DNA of 64,000 nucleotides, taken from Anaerolineales bacterium. Lineage in GTDB: Bacteria; Chloroflexota; Anaerolineae; Anaerolineales; Villigracilaceae. This document shows positions 36,815 to 44,988 of this stretch, one piece after another (within the stretch, counting starts at the first letter, position 1; every line of letters starts with the position of its first letter). Under the pieces are notes generated by a model. The model had not been told where the DNA came from, did no database searches, and was given only the letters and a program-made list of their open reading frames with translations. Made by a program: the position numbers and the translations under genes. The DNA is taken from positions 2,046,001-2,110,000 of the forward strand of contig JABTTV010000001.1 in assembly GCA_015075725.1 (NCBI GenBank). Direction: 5' to 3'.

Positions 36815-36887
36815 AGGCCAGTGGCTCAATTGGCAGAGCTCTCGTCTCCAAAACGAGCGGTTGTGGGTTCAAGTCCTACCTGGCCTG
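36815..36887 (+). tRNA. trnW: tRNA-Trp (anticodon CCA)
   Basis: A 73-base cloverleaf: acceptor AGGCCAG/CTGGCCT, anticodon CCA at 36848-36850. It lies between rpmG and secE, the classic position. Confidence 0.95.
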
Positions 36888-36895
36888 CCTAAGGC

Positions 36896-36918
36896 AACGC
36901 CGCGCCCAGCGGCGTTTT
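36896..36918 (+). other. Hairpin between trnW and secE
   Basis: AACGCCGC and GCGGCGTT form an 8-bp stem, followed by TTAG only. It is probably an RNA-processing or partial-termination site rather than a full terminator. Confidence 0.5.
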
Positions 36919-36946
36919 AGCCGTAAAAACCCGAAGGAGCAAACCC

Positions 36947-37165
36947 TTGGCTGAGAAAGCGAAGAAAGTCAAGAAACAAGAGAACGCCATCCAGCGGTAC
37001 TTCCGCGAGACGACGGGCGAACTCCGCAAAGTAAGCTGGCCCACCTGGCCCGAAGCGCGCCGCCTGACCGGACTCGTGTTGCTTGTGATGGTCGCTGTCG
37101 GGCTCTTCCTCGCCGGTGTGGATTTCCTCGCCGGAGAATTGTTGAACCTGATCCTCGCGATCTAG
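36947..37165 (+). CDS. secE: Protein translocase subunit SecE
   Basis: This 72-residue protein starts at TTG, with AAGGAG 8 bases upstream. The cytoplasmic amphipathic helix (FRETTGELRKVSWPTWPEA) contains the SecE signature (KVxWP), and one transmembrane helix follows (about 41-65). It clamps SecY in the SecYEG channel. nusG follows after 18 bases. Confidence 0.95.
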   Translation: MAEKAKKVKKQENAIQRYFRETTGELRKVSWPTWPEARRLTGLVLLVMVAVGLFLAGVDFLAGELLNLILAI

Positions 37166-37183
37166 TCGAATTGAGAAATTGAG

Positions 37184-37876
37184 ATGGACTTACCGGAACC
37201 GCAAGAGCAGATCGAACAGGAACCGAAGGATGAACAGTCCGCAGAGCAGAATGCTCCGGCGGAAAGTTTCGATTCCAATCCGGAACCTGAGCCTGTCTCC
37301 GCGCCCGAAACGAAACTCCCCTCGAACCTTCCTCCCGTTGAATCCACTGTCGAGGGACCTGCATGGTTTGTGATCCATTGTTACTCGGGCTACGAGAACA
37401 AAGTCCGTCACAACCTCGAACAGCGCATCGAAACAATGGGCATGAAGGATAGGATCTTCGATGTATTCATCCCCATGCAGGAAGAGATCGAGGTGAAGGA
37501 TGGCAAACGCCGCACGGTCGAGCGCCATATCTTTCCCGGTTACGTTCTTGTGAACATGGTCCTCTCGGAAGAGTCCTGGTATGTGGTGCGCAATACGCCG
37601 GGCGTGACCGGTTTCGTGGGCATGGGAAATTCGCCTACACCGCTTCGTCCCGAGGAGGTTGCTCAGATCGTCAAGCGCACCGAAGCCGATTCGCCCACGG
37701 TCAAGGTCACGTTTAAGCAGGGCGAACGTGTCCGCATCATCGATGGACCATTCAACGACTTCCGCGGCGTGGTCTCCGAGATCGATATGGAGCGCAGCAA
37801 GGTGCGCGTGATGGTCAGTTTCTTCGGGCGCGAAACGCCAGTGGAACTGGACTTTCTGCAGGTCGAGAAGTCGTAG
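37184..37876 (+). CDS. nusG: Transcription termination/antitermination factor NusG
   Basis: This 230-residue protein has a normal NusG core: NGN domain from WFVIHCYSGYENKVR (about residue 61) and KOW motif GERVRIIDGPFNDFRG. It differs by an N-terminal extension of about 57 residues rich in Glu, Pro, Gln and Ser, probably disordered. NusG binds RNA polymerase, links it to Rho and to the ribosome. A weak purine stretch precedes the ATG. Acidic NusG extensions are known in some phyla (actinobacteria, Chloroflexota). Confidence 0.95.
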   Translation: MDLPEPQEQIEQEPKDEQSAEQNAPAESFDSNPEPEPVSAPETKLPSNLPPVESTVEGPAWFVIHCYSGYENKVRHNLEQRIETMGMKDRIFDVFIPMQEEIEVKDGKRRTVERHIFPGYVLVNMVLSEESWYVVRNTPGVTGFVGMGNSPTPLRPEEVAQIVKRTEADSPTVKVTFKQGERVRIIDGPFNDFRGVVSEIDMERSKVRVMVSFFGRETPVELDFLQVEKS

Positions 37877-38007
37877 CAGTGTAAGAAAAACCAAATGGAC
37901 AGTAGCAGGCTCGGATCGAGTCTGATGCGGTGGGAGGGTCTCCCAGAATGACCCGCTAAAACCACACCTGTTCCTGCATTGCAGGTGCAGGCAAGGAGAA
38001 AATTGAA
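37877..38007 (+). promoter_or_regulatory. Structured leader between nusG and rplK
   Basis: The 131-base spacer holds GGGAG/CTCCC and ACCTG/CAGGT hairpins within GC-rich flanks. It may be a binding site for autoregulation by L1 or a processing site. No promoter is clear. Confidence 0.35.
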
Positions 38008-38433
38008 ATGGCAAAGAAACTGAAAGCAGTCGTACGTCTCCAGCTCGAGGCTGGAAAAGCAAATCCCGCGCCCCCGGTGGGTCCCGCGTTGGCGAGCCAT
38101 GGCATCAATATCATGGCATTCTGCAAGGAGTACAACGCGCGCACATCGAGCCGCCCTGGTGAAATTCTCCCGGCGGAGATCACGATCTATACCGATGGCT
38201 CCTTCACTTTCGTGCTTCGCACGTCGCCCGCTGCGGTGTTGTTACGCAAGGCTGCCAAAGTGGAGAAGGGCTCCGGCACGCCGAACAAGGACAAAGTTGG
38301 CAAAGTGACCCGCGCCCAGATCAGGGAGATCGCCGAGTTGAAGATGAAAGATCTCAATGCGATCAACCTCGAAGGCGCGATGTTGCAGATCGAAGGCACC
38401 GCCCGCTCGATGGGTATTACGGTGGTTGACTAA
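38008..38433 (+). CDS. rplK: 50S ribosomal protein L11
   Basis: This 141-residue protein has the L11 core: [20 protein letters not shown] at the start, and a C-terminal RNA-binding domain ending MGITVVD. It binds 23S rRNA in the GTPase-associated centre. AAGGAG lies before the ATG. rplA follows. Confidence 0.97.
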   Translation: MAKKLKAVVRLQLEAGKANPAPPVGPALASHGINIMAFCKEYNARTSSRPGEILPAEITIYTDGSFTFVLRTSPAAVLLRKAAKVEKGSGTPNKDKVGKVTRAQIREIAELKMKDLNAINLEGAMLQIEGTARSMGITVVD

Positions 38434-38483
38434 ATTTGTGGGAGGACGGCTTTGCGCTGTCCGTTATTACCACGGAGGATAAA

Positions 38484-39197
38484 ATGACTAGACACGGAAA
38501 GAAATATCTGGCAGCTCTCGCCAAGGTCGATATCGACAAGATCTATCCCGCACAAGAAGCGGTGGCTCTCGCAAAAGAGACGAGCATTACCAAATTCGAT
38601 TCGACCATCGAAGTCCATATGCGCACGACGCTTGATTCACGCCAGTCGGACCAGCAATTGCGCGATGTGGTTGTGCTTCCGCACGGATTGGGAAAGACCG
38701 TTCGCGTATTGGTATTTGCCCAGGGAGAAGGCGCTGCGGCGGCACGAGCTGGCGGCGCGGATTTTGTCGCGGACGACGATGAGTCACTGAAGAAGATCGA
38801 GGGCGGCTTGTTGGATTTCGATGTGGCCATCGCCACCCCCGACGCGATGGGCAAGGTCGGCCGCCTCGGTCGCGTGCTCGGTCCGCGTGGTTTGATGCCG
38901 AATCCCAAAGCCGGGACCGTCGTCCCTGCGCAGGATATCGAACGCGCCATCAAGGAAGCAAAAGCGGGCCGCGTGGAATATCGTCTCGATAAGAGCAACA
39001 ATATTCACGTCACAATCGGCAAGGCATCTTTCGATGCGCAGAAATTGTATGAGAATTACGTGGCGCTGATGGAGGCGATCAACAAGTCCCGCCCTTCCGG
39101 CGCAAAAGGCAACTTTATCAAGCGCATTACGGTTGCCTCCACCATGGGCCCGGGCGTAAAGGTCGACCCGGGCGAACATATTGAAGGAGCCGGATAG
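38484..39197 (+). CDS. rplA: 50S ribosomal protein L1
   Basis: This 237-residue protein starts at MTRHGKKYL (GGAGG 6 bases upstream); the open frame upstream belongs to the spacer. The signature [15 protein letters not shown] and the C-terminal [10 protein letters not shown] are exact. L1 forms the ribosome stalk that releases E-site tRNA, and usually represses translation of the L11 operon. Confidence 0.97.
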   Translation: MTRHGKKYLAALAKVDIDKIYPAQEAVALAKETSITKFDSTIEVHMRTTLDSRQSDQQLRDVVVLPHGLGKTVRVLVFAQGEGAAAARAGGADFVADDDESLKKIEGGLLDFDVAIATPDAMGKVGRLGRVLGPRGLMPNPKAGTVVPAQDIERAIKEAKAGRVEYRLDKSNNIHVTIGKASFDAQKLYENYVALMEAINKSRPSGAKGNFIKRITVASTMGPGVKVDPGEHIEGAG

Positions 39198-39410
39198 CAA
39201 GATATCCGTTAATTCCGAGTAAACCACTTCGCCAATGACGGCGGGCGTTTCAGCAGAAGGTTGTGCGATGTATGTGACCGCTGCGGGAACTTAATATCCT
39301 GCTCAGGTGAGGACCCAGTAGCATATTCCAGCGCCTCCGCGCTGTTCTCCCGTGAGGGAGTGCGAAAAAGTCTTTGCCTGCGAGAGTGGCAAAGACTTTT
39401 TTGAAAGGAG
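39198..39410 (+). promoter_or_regulatory. rplJ leader with attenuator-like terminator
   Basis: The 220-base spacer before rplJ is rich in paired segments and contains at 39366-39402 a 13-bp stem (AAAAGTCTTTGCC with GGCAAAGACTTTT) followed by TT, a rho-independent terminator shape just before the ribosome binding site. In many bacteria an L10-binding leader controls rplJL; here attenuation plus L10 binding is plausible. Confidence 0.55.
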
Positions 39411-39419
39411 GTGAACCCT

Positions 39420-39950
39420 TTGGCAATTTCAAAACAACGCAAGGAAGAGGTGATTGCCCAGTACAACGACTGGGTCAAGCGCAGCCAGGCAGTGATTCTC
39501 GTGGAATATACTGGCGCGAACATGAAATCGCTCGATAATCTCCGCGCAAAGATCCGCGAATCCGGCGGTGAATTCCATGTGGTCAAGAACACGCTTGTCC
39601 GCCGCGTTTTTGCGGATAACGGATGGGATGTGCCCGGCGACCTGCTGGTCAAATCCACGGCTGTTTCGTTCGCGTTCGCAGACCCCGCTTCCACGGCAAA
39701 AGCCCTGACCGATGCAACAAAAGGCAACGAATTCGTAAAGGTCAAAGGCGGTTTCATGGCTGGCAAGGCTATGAACTCCGCCCAGGTCAAGGCATTATCT
39801 GACCTGCCGCCACTGCCCGTCATGCGTGCGACGCTACTCGGCGTTTTGCAGGCTCCGGCTGGCAAACTCGTCCGCACGCTCGCAGAGCCCGCGCGTGGAT
39901 TGGCTGCCGTCATTAAAGCGCGCACCGAAAGCGCGCCGGCAGTTGCCTAA
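39420..39950 (+). CDS. rplJ: 50S ribosomal protein L10
   Basis: This 176-residue protein starts at TTG (39420), 8 bases after AAAGGAGGTGA; the earlier in-frame GTG at 39411 overlaps the ribosome binding site and is rejected. The N-terminal KQRKEEVIAQYNDWV and VVKNTLVRRVF belong to the rRNA-binding domain; the C-terminal helix carries L12 dimers. Part of the ribosome stalk. Confidence 0.96.
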   Translation: MAISKQRKEEVIAQYNDWVKRSQAVILVEYTGANMKSLDNLRAKIRESGGEFHVVKNTLVRRVFADNGWDVPGDLLVKSTAVSFAFADPASTAKALTDATKGNEFVKVKGGFMAGKAMNSAQVKALSDLPPLPVMRATLLGVLQAPAGKLVRTLAEPARGLAAVIKARTESAPAVA

Positions 39951-40020
39951 TTTTACCGAAGCGAGTCCATCTCGCAACTTTGAATTACACAAACCGTTTC
40001 TTAGCTAGGAGTGCTAACCA

Positions 40021-40404
40021 ATGTCTGACAAACTCGCAAAACTCGTGGATGAACTTTCCACCCTTTCCGTTCTCGAGGCGGCTGACCTCGTGAAAATGCT
40101 CGAAGAAAAGTGGGGCGTTTCCGCCGCCGCTCCCGTGGCTGTCGCCGCCGTCGCCGGGGCTGGCGCTGCCGCCGCCGAACCCGTGGAAGAGAAGACCGAG
40201 TTCGATGTGGTCATCAAGGATGCAGGCGCCAAAAAGATCGACGTCATCAAGGTCATCCGCCAGTTGACCAGCCTCGGTCTCGGCGAAGCCAAAGCGCTCG
40301 CCGAAGCCGGTGGCTCCAAGGTCCTCACTGGTGTAGGCAAGGAGGCCGCCATGGACGCCAAGAAGAAACTCGAAGAAGCCGGCGCCCAGATCGTCGTCGA
40401 GTAA
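40021..40404 (+). CDS. rplL: 50S ribosomal protein L7/L12
   Basis: This 127-residue protein has an N-terminal dimerisation part ([20 protein letters not shown]), an Ala/Val/Pro hinge and the factor-binding C-terminal domain ([20 protein letters not shown]). It recruits translation GTPases including the EF-Tu encoded upstream. AGGAG precedes the ATG. It ends the superoperon at a strong terminator. Confidence 0.97.
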   Translation: MSDKLAKLVDELSTLSVLEAADLVKMLEEKWGVSAAAPVAVAAVAGAGAAAAEPVEEKTEFDVVIKDAGAKKIDVIKVIRQLTSLGLGEAKALAEAGGSKVLTGVGKEAAMDAKKKLEEAGAQIVVE

Positions 40405-40424
40405 ACCCTTTCAAAAATGCAAGC

Positions 40425-40454
40425 AAAAGATGGCTTTTCAAGAGCCATCTTTTT
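40425..40454 (+). terminator. Terminator of the ribosomal superoperon
   Basis: AAAGATGGCT and AGCCATCTTT pair around TTTCAAG-type loop, followed by TTTTTG. Confidence 0.85.
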
Positions 40455-40477
40455 GTTTAACCAGTACCCATTTCCCA

Positions 40478-40506
40478 TTCGCGGTGAAAAGGGAAGTTCC
40501 TATAAT
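40478..40506 (+). promoter_or_regulatory. Promoter of the ubiquitin-like operon
   Basis: TATAAT (40501-40506) is exact; 17 bases upstream lies TTCGCG (40478-40483), a weak -35. The start would be near 40513, right at the operator. Confidence 0.65.
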
Positions 40507-40514
40507 TCTCGCCA

Positions 40515-40527
40515 GTGGTCTGACCAC
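40515..40527 (+). promoter_or_regulatory. GntR/FadR-type operator at the ubiquitin-like operon
   Basis: GTGGTCTGACCAC is a perfect palindrome around a central T. It contains TGGTnnnACCA, the consensus of FadR-subfamily GntR regulators. It sits at the predicted start site, and the first gene encodes a GntR-type DNA-binding domain. Confidence 0.7.
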
Positions 40528-40541
40528 CAGACCAAAAAATT

Positions 40542-42197
40542 ATGAAAATCGAACGAGTTTCCCACAAACCCCTTGCCGAGACGGTGGCAGGTGAGCTTGC
40601 CGCTTCTCTCTTGAACGGGAGTCTGGCTCCCGGCACACAACTCCCGCCTGAGCGCGAGTTGATCGTCAAATTCGGCATCAGCCGGGCCACCCTGCGCGAA
40701 GCGCTCAAGATGCTCGAAAAACACAGCCTGTTGGAGTCGCGCCCACACGTCGGCTGGTTCGCGCGCGAGGTCAACGAATCGAACCTGACCCGGGCGAAGG
40801 AACTGGCTGGAAGGAATGGGAGACAGGCTGAAAGTCCGGCTCGAAGCGAGCCGCCCACGAGTCCGATCCGGGTACCGATCGCATCCGATAAGCCGATCCG
40901 CATCCCAAACTTGCATAAGGACCGCCTCGGGACGTTCGACTTCATCTCATGGTGGGATCGTGATAAAGTCCAAAACGCAAGGGTCATGGTCATCGGCGCA
41001 GGCGCGCTTGGCAACGAGGTCATAAAAAACCTGGCTTTGATGGGTGTGGGGCATATCTTCATCGTGGATTTCGATAAGATCGAAATGGCGAACTTGAGCC
41101 GCTCAGTTCTCTTTCGTGAAACGGATAGCAACCGCAGTAAAGCGGAAATCGCCGCTGCGCGCGCGAAAACCGTCAATCCACAGGTGCATGTTCAGTATGT
41201 GAACGGAGATATCACATCCAAAGTCGGGCTGGGGGTCTTCCGCCGCATGGACGCGGTCATCGGTTGTCTTGATAACCGCGAGGCACGCCTGGCGGTGAAC
41301 CGCTTTTGTTACTGGGTAAACAAACCCTGGGTGGATGGCGCAATCCAGGAACTGCTTGGTTTGGTGCGCGTCTTTGTGCCGGGTCAGGGCGCATGTTATG
41401 AATGCACCCTGACCGAGCAGGCACTGCGAGATTTGTCACTTCGTTATTCATGCCCATTGCTTGCCCGGCAAAACGTTCTCCTGGGTAAAGTTCCGACTAC
41501 GCCGACCATCGCCTCGATCATCGGCGCGATGCAATCGCAGGAGGCGTTGAAACTGATCAACAGCATGCCCGTCGAGCCGGGCAAGGTGACCCACTTTAAC
41601 GGCATGGTCAACGAAATGCACACGACAGCCTATGTACCGCGCGATGATTGCGAGTCCCATTGGACGTATGGGACGATCACAGAACTTCCCGCCCGCGCCG
41701 AACGGACGACCCTCGACGATTTGCTCCGCATCGCCTGCGCGGACCTCGGGCTGAATGCTGTAATCGAACTGGACCAGGAACTTGTCACGAAATTCGAATG
41801 CCCGAACTGCAAAACGGTCGAGGAAGTCTTGCGCCCGCTCGGTGAAGTCTCGTTGGAAGCCGGGCATTGCCCGAACTGCGGCATTTTGCGCGAGGCTTTT
41901 CTGACCCACGTCATCACCGGCGAAGAAAAATTCCTTCATCGCACACTGGCGAGTGTCGGAGTGCCGCCCCTGCATATCATCCGCGCTCACAACGGCGAGG
42001 AATACCGCTTTTATGAACTGACCGGCGATCTCGATCAGGCGCTTCATTTTCATGATTTCGAGACGCGGATCGGACTCGAAGACAAGAAAGAGATGCGCAT
42101 CCGGATCAAAGAAGCGCCGCTTCATATCAAAGATATAAAGACATCCCCGGTCTTGCGGGTGGGCTCGGGACGAATCCGTCTACGGGACGAGAAATGA
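40542..42197 (+). CDS. GntR-type DNA-binding domain fused to a ThiF/E1-like activating enzyme
   Basis: This 551-residue protein joins two units. Residues about 8-76 are a winged helix of GntR type (LPPEREL...FGISRATLREALKML). Residues about 137-345 are an E1/MoeB/ThiF adenylation domain: VIGAGALGNEV, Asp176/Asp178, Asn184, Arg187, Lys200 and Asp244 in GCLDNREAR. A possible catalytic Cys is Cys304 (LRYSCPLLA), and Cys285/Cys288 form a CxxC. A zinc ribbon follows (Cys420, Cys423, Cys443, Cys446). It should adenylate the C-terminus of the ubiquitin-like protein encoded 1.8 kb downstream. No ribosome binding site is visible. First gene of the operon. Confidence 0.88.
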   Translation: MKIERVSHKPLAETVAGELAASLLNGSLAPGTQLPPERELIVKFGISRATLREALKMLEKHSLLESRPHVGWFAREVNESNLTRAKELAGRNGRQAESPARSEPPTSPIRVPIASDKPIRIPNLHKDRLGTFDFISWWDRDKVQNARVMVIGAGALGNEVIKNLALMGVGHIFIVDFDKIEMANLSRSVLFRETDSNRSKAEIAAARAKTVNPQVHVQYVNGDITSKVGLGVFRRMDAVIGCLDNREARLAVNRFCYWVNKPWVDGAIQELLGLVRVFVPGQGACYECTLTEQALRDLSLRYSCPLLARQNVLLGKVPTTPTIASIIGAMQSQEALKLINSMPVEPGKVTHFNGMVNEMHTTAYVPRDDCESHWTYGTITELPARAERTTLDDLLRIACADLGLNAVIELDQELVTKFECPNCKTVEEVLRPLGEVSLEAGHCPNCGILREAFLTHVITGEEKFLHRTLASVGVPPLHIIRAHNGEEYRFYELTGDLDQALHFHDFETRIGLEDKKEMRIRIKEAPLHIKDIKTSPVLRVGSGRIRLRDEK

Positions 42198-42198
42198 T

Positions 42199-43080
42199 AT
42201 GAATGCCCGAATGTCCGTTCATGCCGCCATGACAAGCGATACCTCAACCTCCTCGTATTCTCCAGGTTTCCTTCGCAGACTGGTGGGATGCCTGATGTTC
42301 GTTCTGATGATCGCGGGTTTCATCGCGTTGATCCAAAGGTATCAGGAAAACCTTACTCCGTTCCTGATGATTATCTTTGCCGTTCTCGCCGTCGGACTTG
42401 CGTCTGGTTCCGCGCCCCGCGCCAGTTTCTATGACCGGCCCGGTTGGATTTCGTTCCTGGTCATGCTGATCCTTCTACCGATCGGTATGCTCGCCCTGGG
42501 TTTTTTTACAAACTGGCAGATTGGTATCGGTCCGCTCGAACCCTGGCTCGACGGGGTGTTGGATCATGAACAGATTGCTCAACTTGGGAGCGCGTTGATC
42601 GTGGCTGTAATTTCCCTGGCCGCCTGGAGGAGAAAACCCCCAAAGATCGGGCGCGAGTCATCCGTACCTCATCAATCGGTGAATATGAGGGAATCGGTGA
42701 AGGTTCCGGTGCCTGCCCGTTCCAATGGAAATATTCGTTTATTGCGCGGACGCGCCTCGAACGCGCCGATTTCTGCCCGCATAGGGAATCTGTTTCCCCG
42801 CATTAAATCTTTGCCGGGATTCCGTTGGGGAAGGCGCGACAGGCCTGTATCGCTATCCTTCAAGAACAAGGGAAGCCGATTGGGATATCAGCGATCCAGA
42901 CGCAAACCCAACGTGCAGGTCTCGTTGTACGAAGTCCACCGCTGTCCCTATTGTCTGGAGGAAGTCAAACTGACCGATCCGCGCGGCGTGAAAAAATGCG
43001 AGATTTGCAATACCGTGCATCATGCGGACTGCTGGGATGTTACAGGCGAATGCCAGGTCCCACACCTCAATACCTTGTGA
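42199..43080 (+). CDS. Membrane protein with C-terminal RING-like zinc finger (candidate E3)
   Basis: This 293-residue protein has about four transmembrane helices (29-47, 55-70, 84-105, 127-142), a basic linker (about 145-240) and a C-terminal zinc finger. The ligands are Cys249, Cys252, Cys267, Cys270, His275, Cys278, Cys285 and His289, a spacing of two interleaved zinc sites as in RING/treble-clef E3 folds (CPYC...CEICNTVHHADCW). Located between E1 and E2 genes, it is a reasonable candidate for the ligase or for a membrane platform. It starts one base after the E1 stop. RING identity is from spacing alone. Confidence 0.72.
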   Translation: MNARMSVHAAMTSDTSTSSYSPGFLRRLVGCLMFVLMIAGFIALIQRYQENLTPFLMIIFAVLAVGLASGSAPRASFYDRPGWISFLVMLILLPIGMLALGFFTNWQIGIGPLEPWLDGVLDHEQIAQLGSALIVAVISLAAWRRKPPKIGRESSVPHQSVNMRESVKVPVPARSNGNIRLLRGRASNAPISARIGNLFPRIKSLPGFRWGRRDRPVSLSFKNKGSRLGYQRSRRKPNVQVSLYEVHRCPYCLEEVKLTDPRGVKKCEICNTVHHADCWDVTGECQVPHLNTL

Positions 43081-43093
43081 ACGGAGACTCGAC

Positions 43094-43942
43094 ATGTCCG
43101 ACCTGAATGTAACCATAGTTCTTCCAAGCGGCGGCGCGCGCGCAGCGGAGATTCCCGACGATGTGCCGGTTCGCGATTTGATGCCTGAGTTGGCTTCGTT
43201 ATTGGAACTTCCCACCGTCGGTCCGGATGGACGCCCGATGGGATACCGTCTCGATAGTAAAGCCCTCGGCAGGGAATTGAAAGAGAACGAGACTCTTTCC
43301 GCAGCGGGAGTTCCTGAAAACGACCGCCTCATGCTGACCGCAGACATCACAGCCGGAAGCTTCGTTTCTGTCGCCGGGAGCCCGCGCATGAGACGCCTGA
43401 AAAACGATTACGAGCTCATGCAGGAGATCGCCGCCCGCAGCGACTTGATCACTTTCAAGGCTGTGGATGCCCGCCCGGGAGTCCCGCCCGAACGCTATAT
43501 CGTGACCTTCGCCTGCAAGAGCATCATCGGCATCGATTCATCGGGCAGACCAAAATATGGAAACAATCATCAAGTGGAGATCTACCTGCATACTCAATAC
43601 CCGCAGCGCTGGCCGGGCATGAAGTGGATGACTCCGATATGGCACCCCAACATCAATCACCTGAACGGGAGCGTGTGTATCGACGCTGCCTGGTGGACCG
43701 CAAGCCGTTCTTTGGACCGTCTGGTCGTCATGTTGGGAGAAATGCTCCAGTGGAAGAATTTTCACGACGACCCGACCAAACCTCCGTTCCCGTGGGATGC
43801 GGATGCGGCGCGCTGGTCCCGCGAATATCGCAAGAAACATCCCAATGAGTTCCCTGTGGACCGTCGTGAACTCCTCCGCCCGGAACGAGTAAAGATAAAA
43901 CCGGTGGAGAAGAAGAAATCGCCGGTGATCAAATTGAAATAG
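43094..43942 (+). CDS. Ubiquitin-like domain fused to an E2 conjugating (UBC) domain
   Basis: This 282-residue protein starts at MSDLNVTIVLPSGG (GGAG upstream). Residues 1-87 are a beta-grasp domain of the YukD/ubiquitin-like type that ends in TADITAG. Residues about 100-245 are a UBC fold: the HPN triad is at 184-186 (WHPNINHLNG) and the active-site Cys is Cys195 in GSVCIDAAW, with a nearby Trp pair. The tail is basic. The N-terminal domain is very similar to the free ubiquitin-like protein of the next gene, a sign of tandem duplication. It should accept the activated ubiquitin-like protein from the E1. Confidence 0.9.
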   Translation: MSDLNVTIVLPSGGARAAEIPDDVPVRDLMPELASLLELPTVGPDGRPMGYRLDSKALGRELKENETLSAAGVPENDRLMLTADITAGSFVSVAGSPRMRRLKNDYELMQEIAARSDLITFKAVDARPGVPPERYIVTFACKSIIGIDSSGRPKYGNNHQVEIYLHTQYPQRWPGMKWMTPIWHPNINHLNGSVCIDAAWWTASRSLDRLVVMLGEMLQWKNFHDDPTKPPFPWDADAARWSREYRKKHPNEFPVDRRELLRPERVKIKPVEKKKSPVIKLK

Positions 43943-43999
43943 TCATCGTTGCGCGCTTACAAAGTTTTGTATTTGAGAATTAGTGAAAAGGAGAAAAAT

Positions 44000-44266
44000 A
44001 TGTCCGATATACCTGTCACCCTGGTTCTACCCTCCGGGGGCACCCGCACTGCCGAGGTTCCCGATGATGTAGTCGTGAAGGATCTTATTCCGGAATTGAC
44101 CACGTCCCTGGAACTGCCCACCACCGGACCCGATGGAAGACCGATGTCCTATCGGTTGGACAGCAAGGCACTTGGTCGCGAACTGAAGGAGACCGAAACG
44201 CTCTCCCAGGCGGGAATCCCGCAAAACGACCGGTTGATGATGACGGCCGACGTAACCGCCGGTTGA
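44000..44266 (+). CDS. Free ubiquitin-like protein (YukD-type), candidate modifier
   Basis: This 88-residue protein starts at MSDIPVTLVLPSGG (AAAAGGAG 8 bases upstream) and ends in TADVTAG, so a Gly is exposed at its C-terminus without cleavage. Residues about 4-82 match the ubiquitin-like/YukD beta-grasp fold and are nearly identical in plan to the N-terminal domain of the preceding E2 fusion (GPDGRPMSYRLDSKALGREL in both, with small changes). It is the best candidate for the protein tag of this system. Confidence 0.85.
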   Translation: MSDIPVTLVLPSGGTRTAEVPDDVVVKDLIPELTTSLELPTTGPDGRPMSYRLDSKALGRELKETETLSQAGIPQNDRLMMTADVTAG

Positions 44267-44272
44267 CCTTCA

Positions 44273-44309
44273 AGGCGGGCTGCTCCAGCTCGCATGGAAC
44301 AGCCCGCCT
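44273..44309 (+). other. Hairpin between the modifier gene and the JAMM gene
   Basis: AGGCGGGCTG and CAGCCCGCCT form a perfect 10-bp stem around a 17-base loop, with no T tract. It begins 7 bases after the modifier stop and could protect the 3' end of modifier mRNA, as in other differentially expressed operons. Confidence 0.6.
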
Positions 44310-44331
44310 CATTAAAACACTGGATCATCGA

Positions 44332-44988
44332 ATGACTGGTAACGGAATTCGCCTATCCACCCCCATTAGCGCGAGACCGATACGAGCCTGCATGCCACTG
44401 GCTCGGTCGAAGCGCTGGGTCTCGGTCCACGAAAGCGATGGAAGGCAACCGCTTGTCAACGTCTTTCTATCGCAGCCCGCATATACCCGCATCCTCATTC
44501 ATTCGACCGGCGAATTGGACGATGAAGTAGGCGGTGCACTGGTTGGATTGTGGTGCATGGATCGTGATTCCGGCTCGCAGTTCGTGGTGGTCCAGCACAT
44601 GCTTCCCGCCCGGCACACCCGGCAGGGTAGCGTCTACCTGACTTTCACGCAAGACACCATCGTAGATTTCCATGATGAGATCGATAGGAATTACAGCGGA
44701 AAGCGGATCGTCGGCTGGTATCACACCCATCCGCGCATGGGAATTTTCCTTTCCCATTTTGATACATTCCTCCACAACAATTTCTTTCCCGAACCCTGGC
44801 AGGTGGCACTGGTGGTGGAGCCTCATAGTTCAGTTGCCGGATTTTTCATCCGCCAGGAAGGAGGACATCTTGACCCCTCTCGTTACTTCGGGTTTTACGA
44901 ACTGAATGGAAACTTGGGCAGGAGCATGGTGAATTGGCGAAACCTGCTTGGCGACGAGCAGGAAATGCAAGGAGTTGATTATGAGTAG
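44332..44988 (+). CDS. JAMM/MPN+ metalloprotease (deubiquitinase-like)
   Basis: This 218-residue protein has the full JAMM zinc motif: Glu65 (DDEVGGALVG), His131 and His133 (WYHTHPRMG), Ser141 and Asp144 (FLSHFD), with the exact HxH-x7-S-x2-D spacing. JAMM enzymes cut isopeptide bonds after the ubiquitin C-terminus; here the likely substrate is the modifier attached to targets. The start at 44332 (ATG) is chosen because a hairpin lies between it and the modifier gene; an earlier TTG at 44263 overlaps the modifier stop and is possible. It overlaps the next gene. Confidence 0.9.
   Translation: MTGNGIRLSTPISARPIRACMPLARSKRWVSVHESDGRQPLVNVFLSQPAYTRILIHSTGELDDEVGGALVGLWCMDRDSGSQFVVVQHMLPARHTRQGSVYLTFTQDTIVDFHDEIDRNYSGKRIVGWYHTHPRMGIFLSHFDTFLHNNFFPEPWQVALVVEPHSSVAGFFIRQEGGHLDPSRYFGFYELNGNLGRSMVNWRNLLGDEQEMQGVDYE

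Noticed and set aside
39411..39419. GTG at 39411 as the rplJ start
   Set aside because: It overlaps the AGGAGG sequence itself; TTG at 39420 has normal spacing.
43022..43093. Upstream extension of the E2 fusion gene
   Set aside because: It overlaps the end of the RING-like gene, has no ribosome binding site and lacks similarity; ATG 43094 has GGAG and begins the ubiquitin-like fold.
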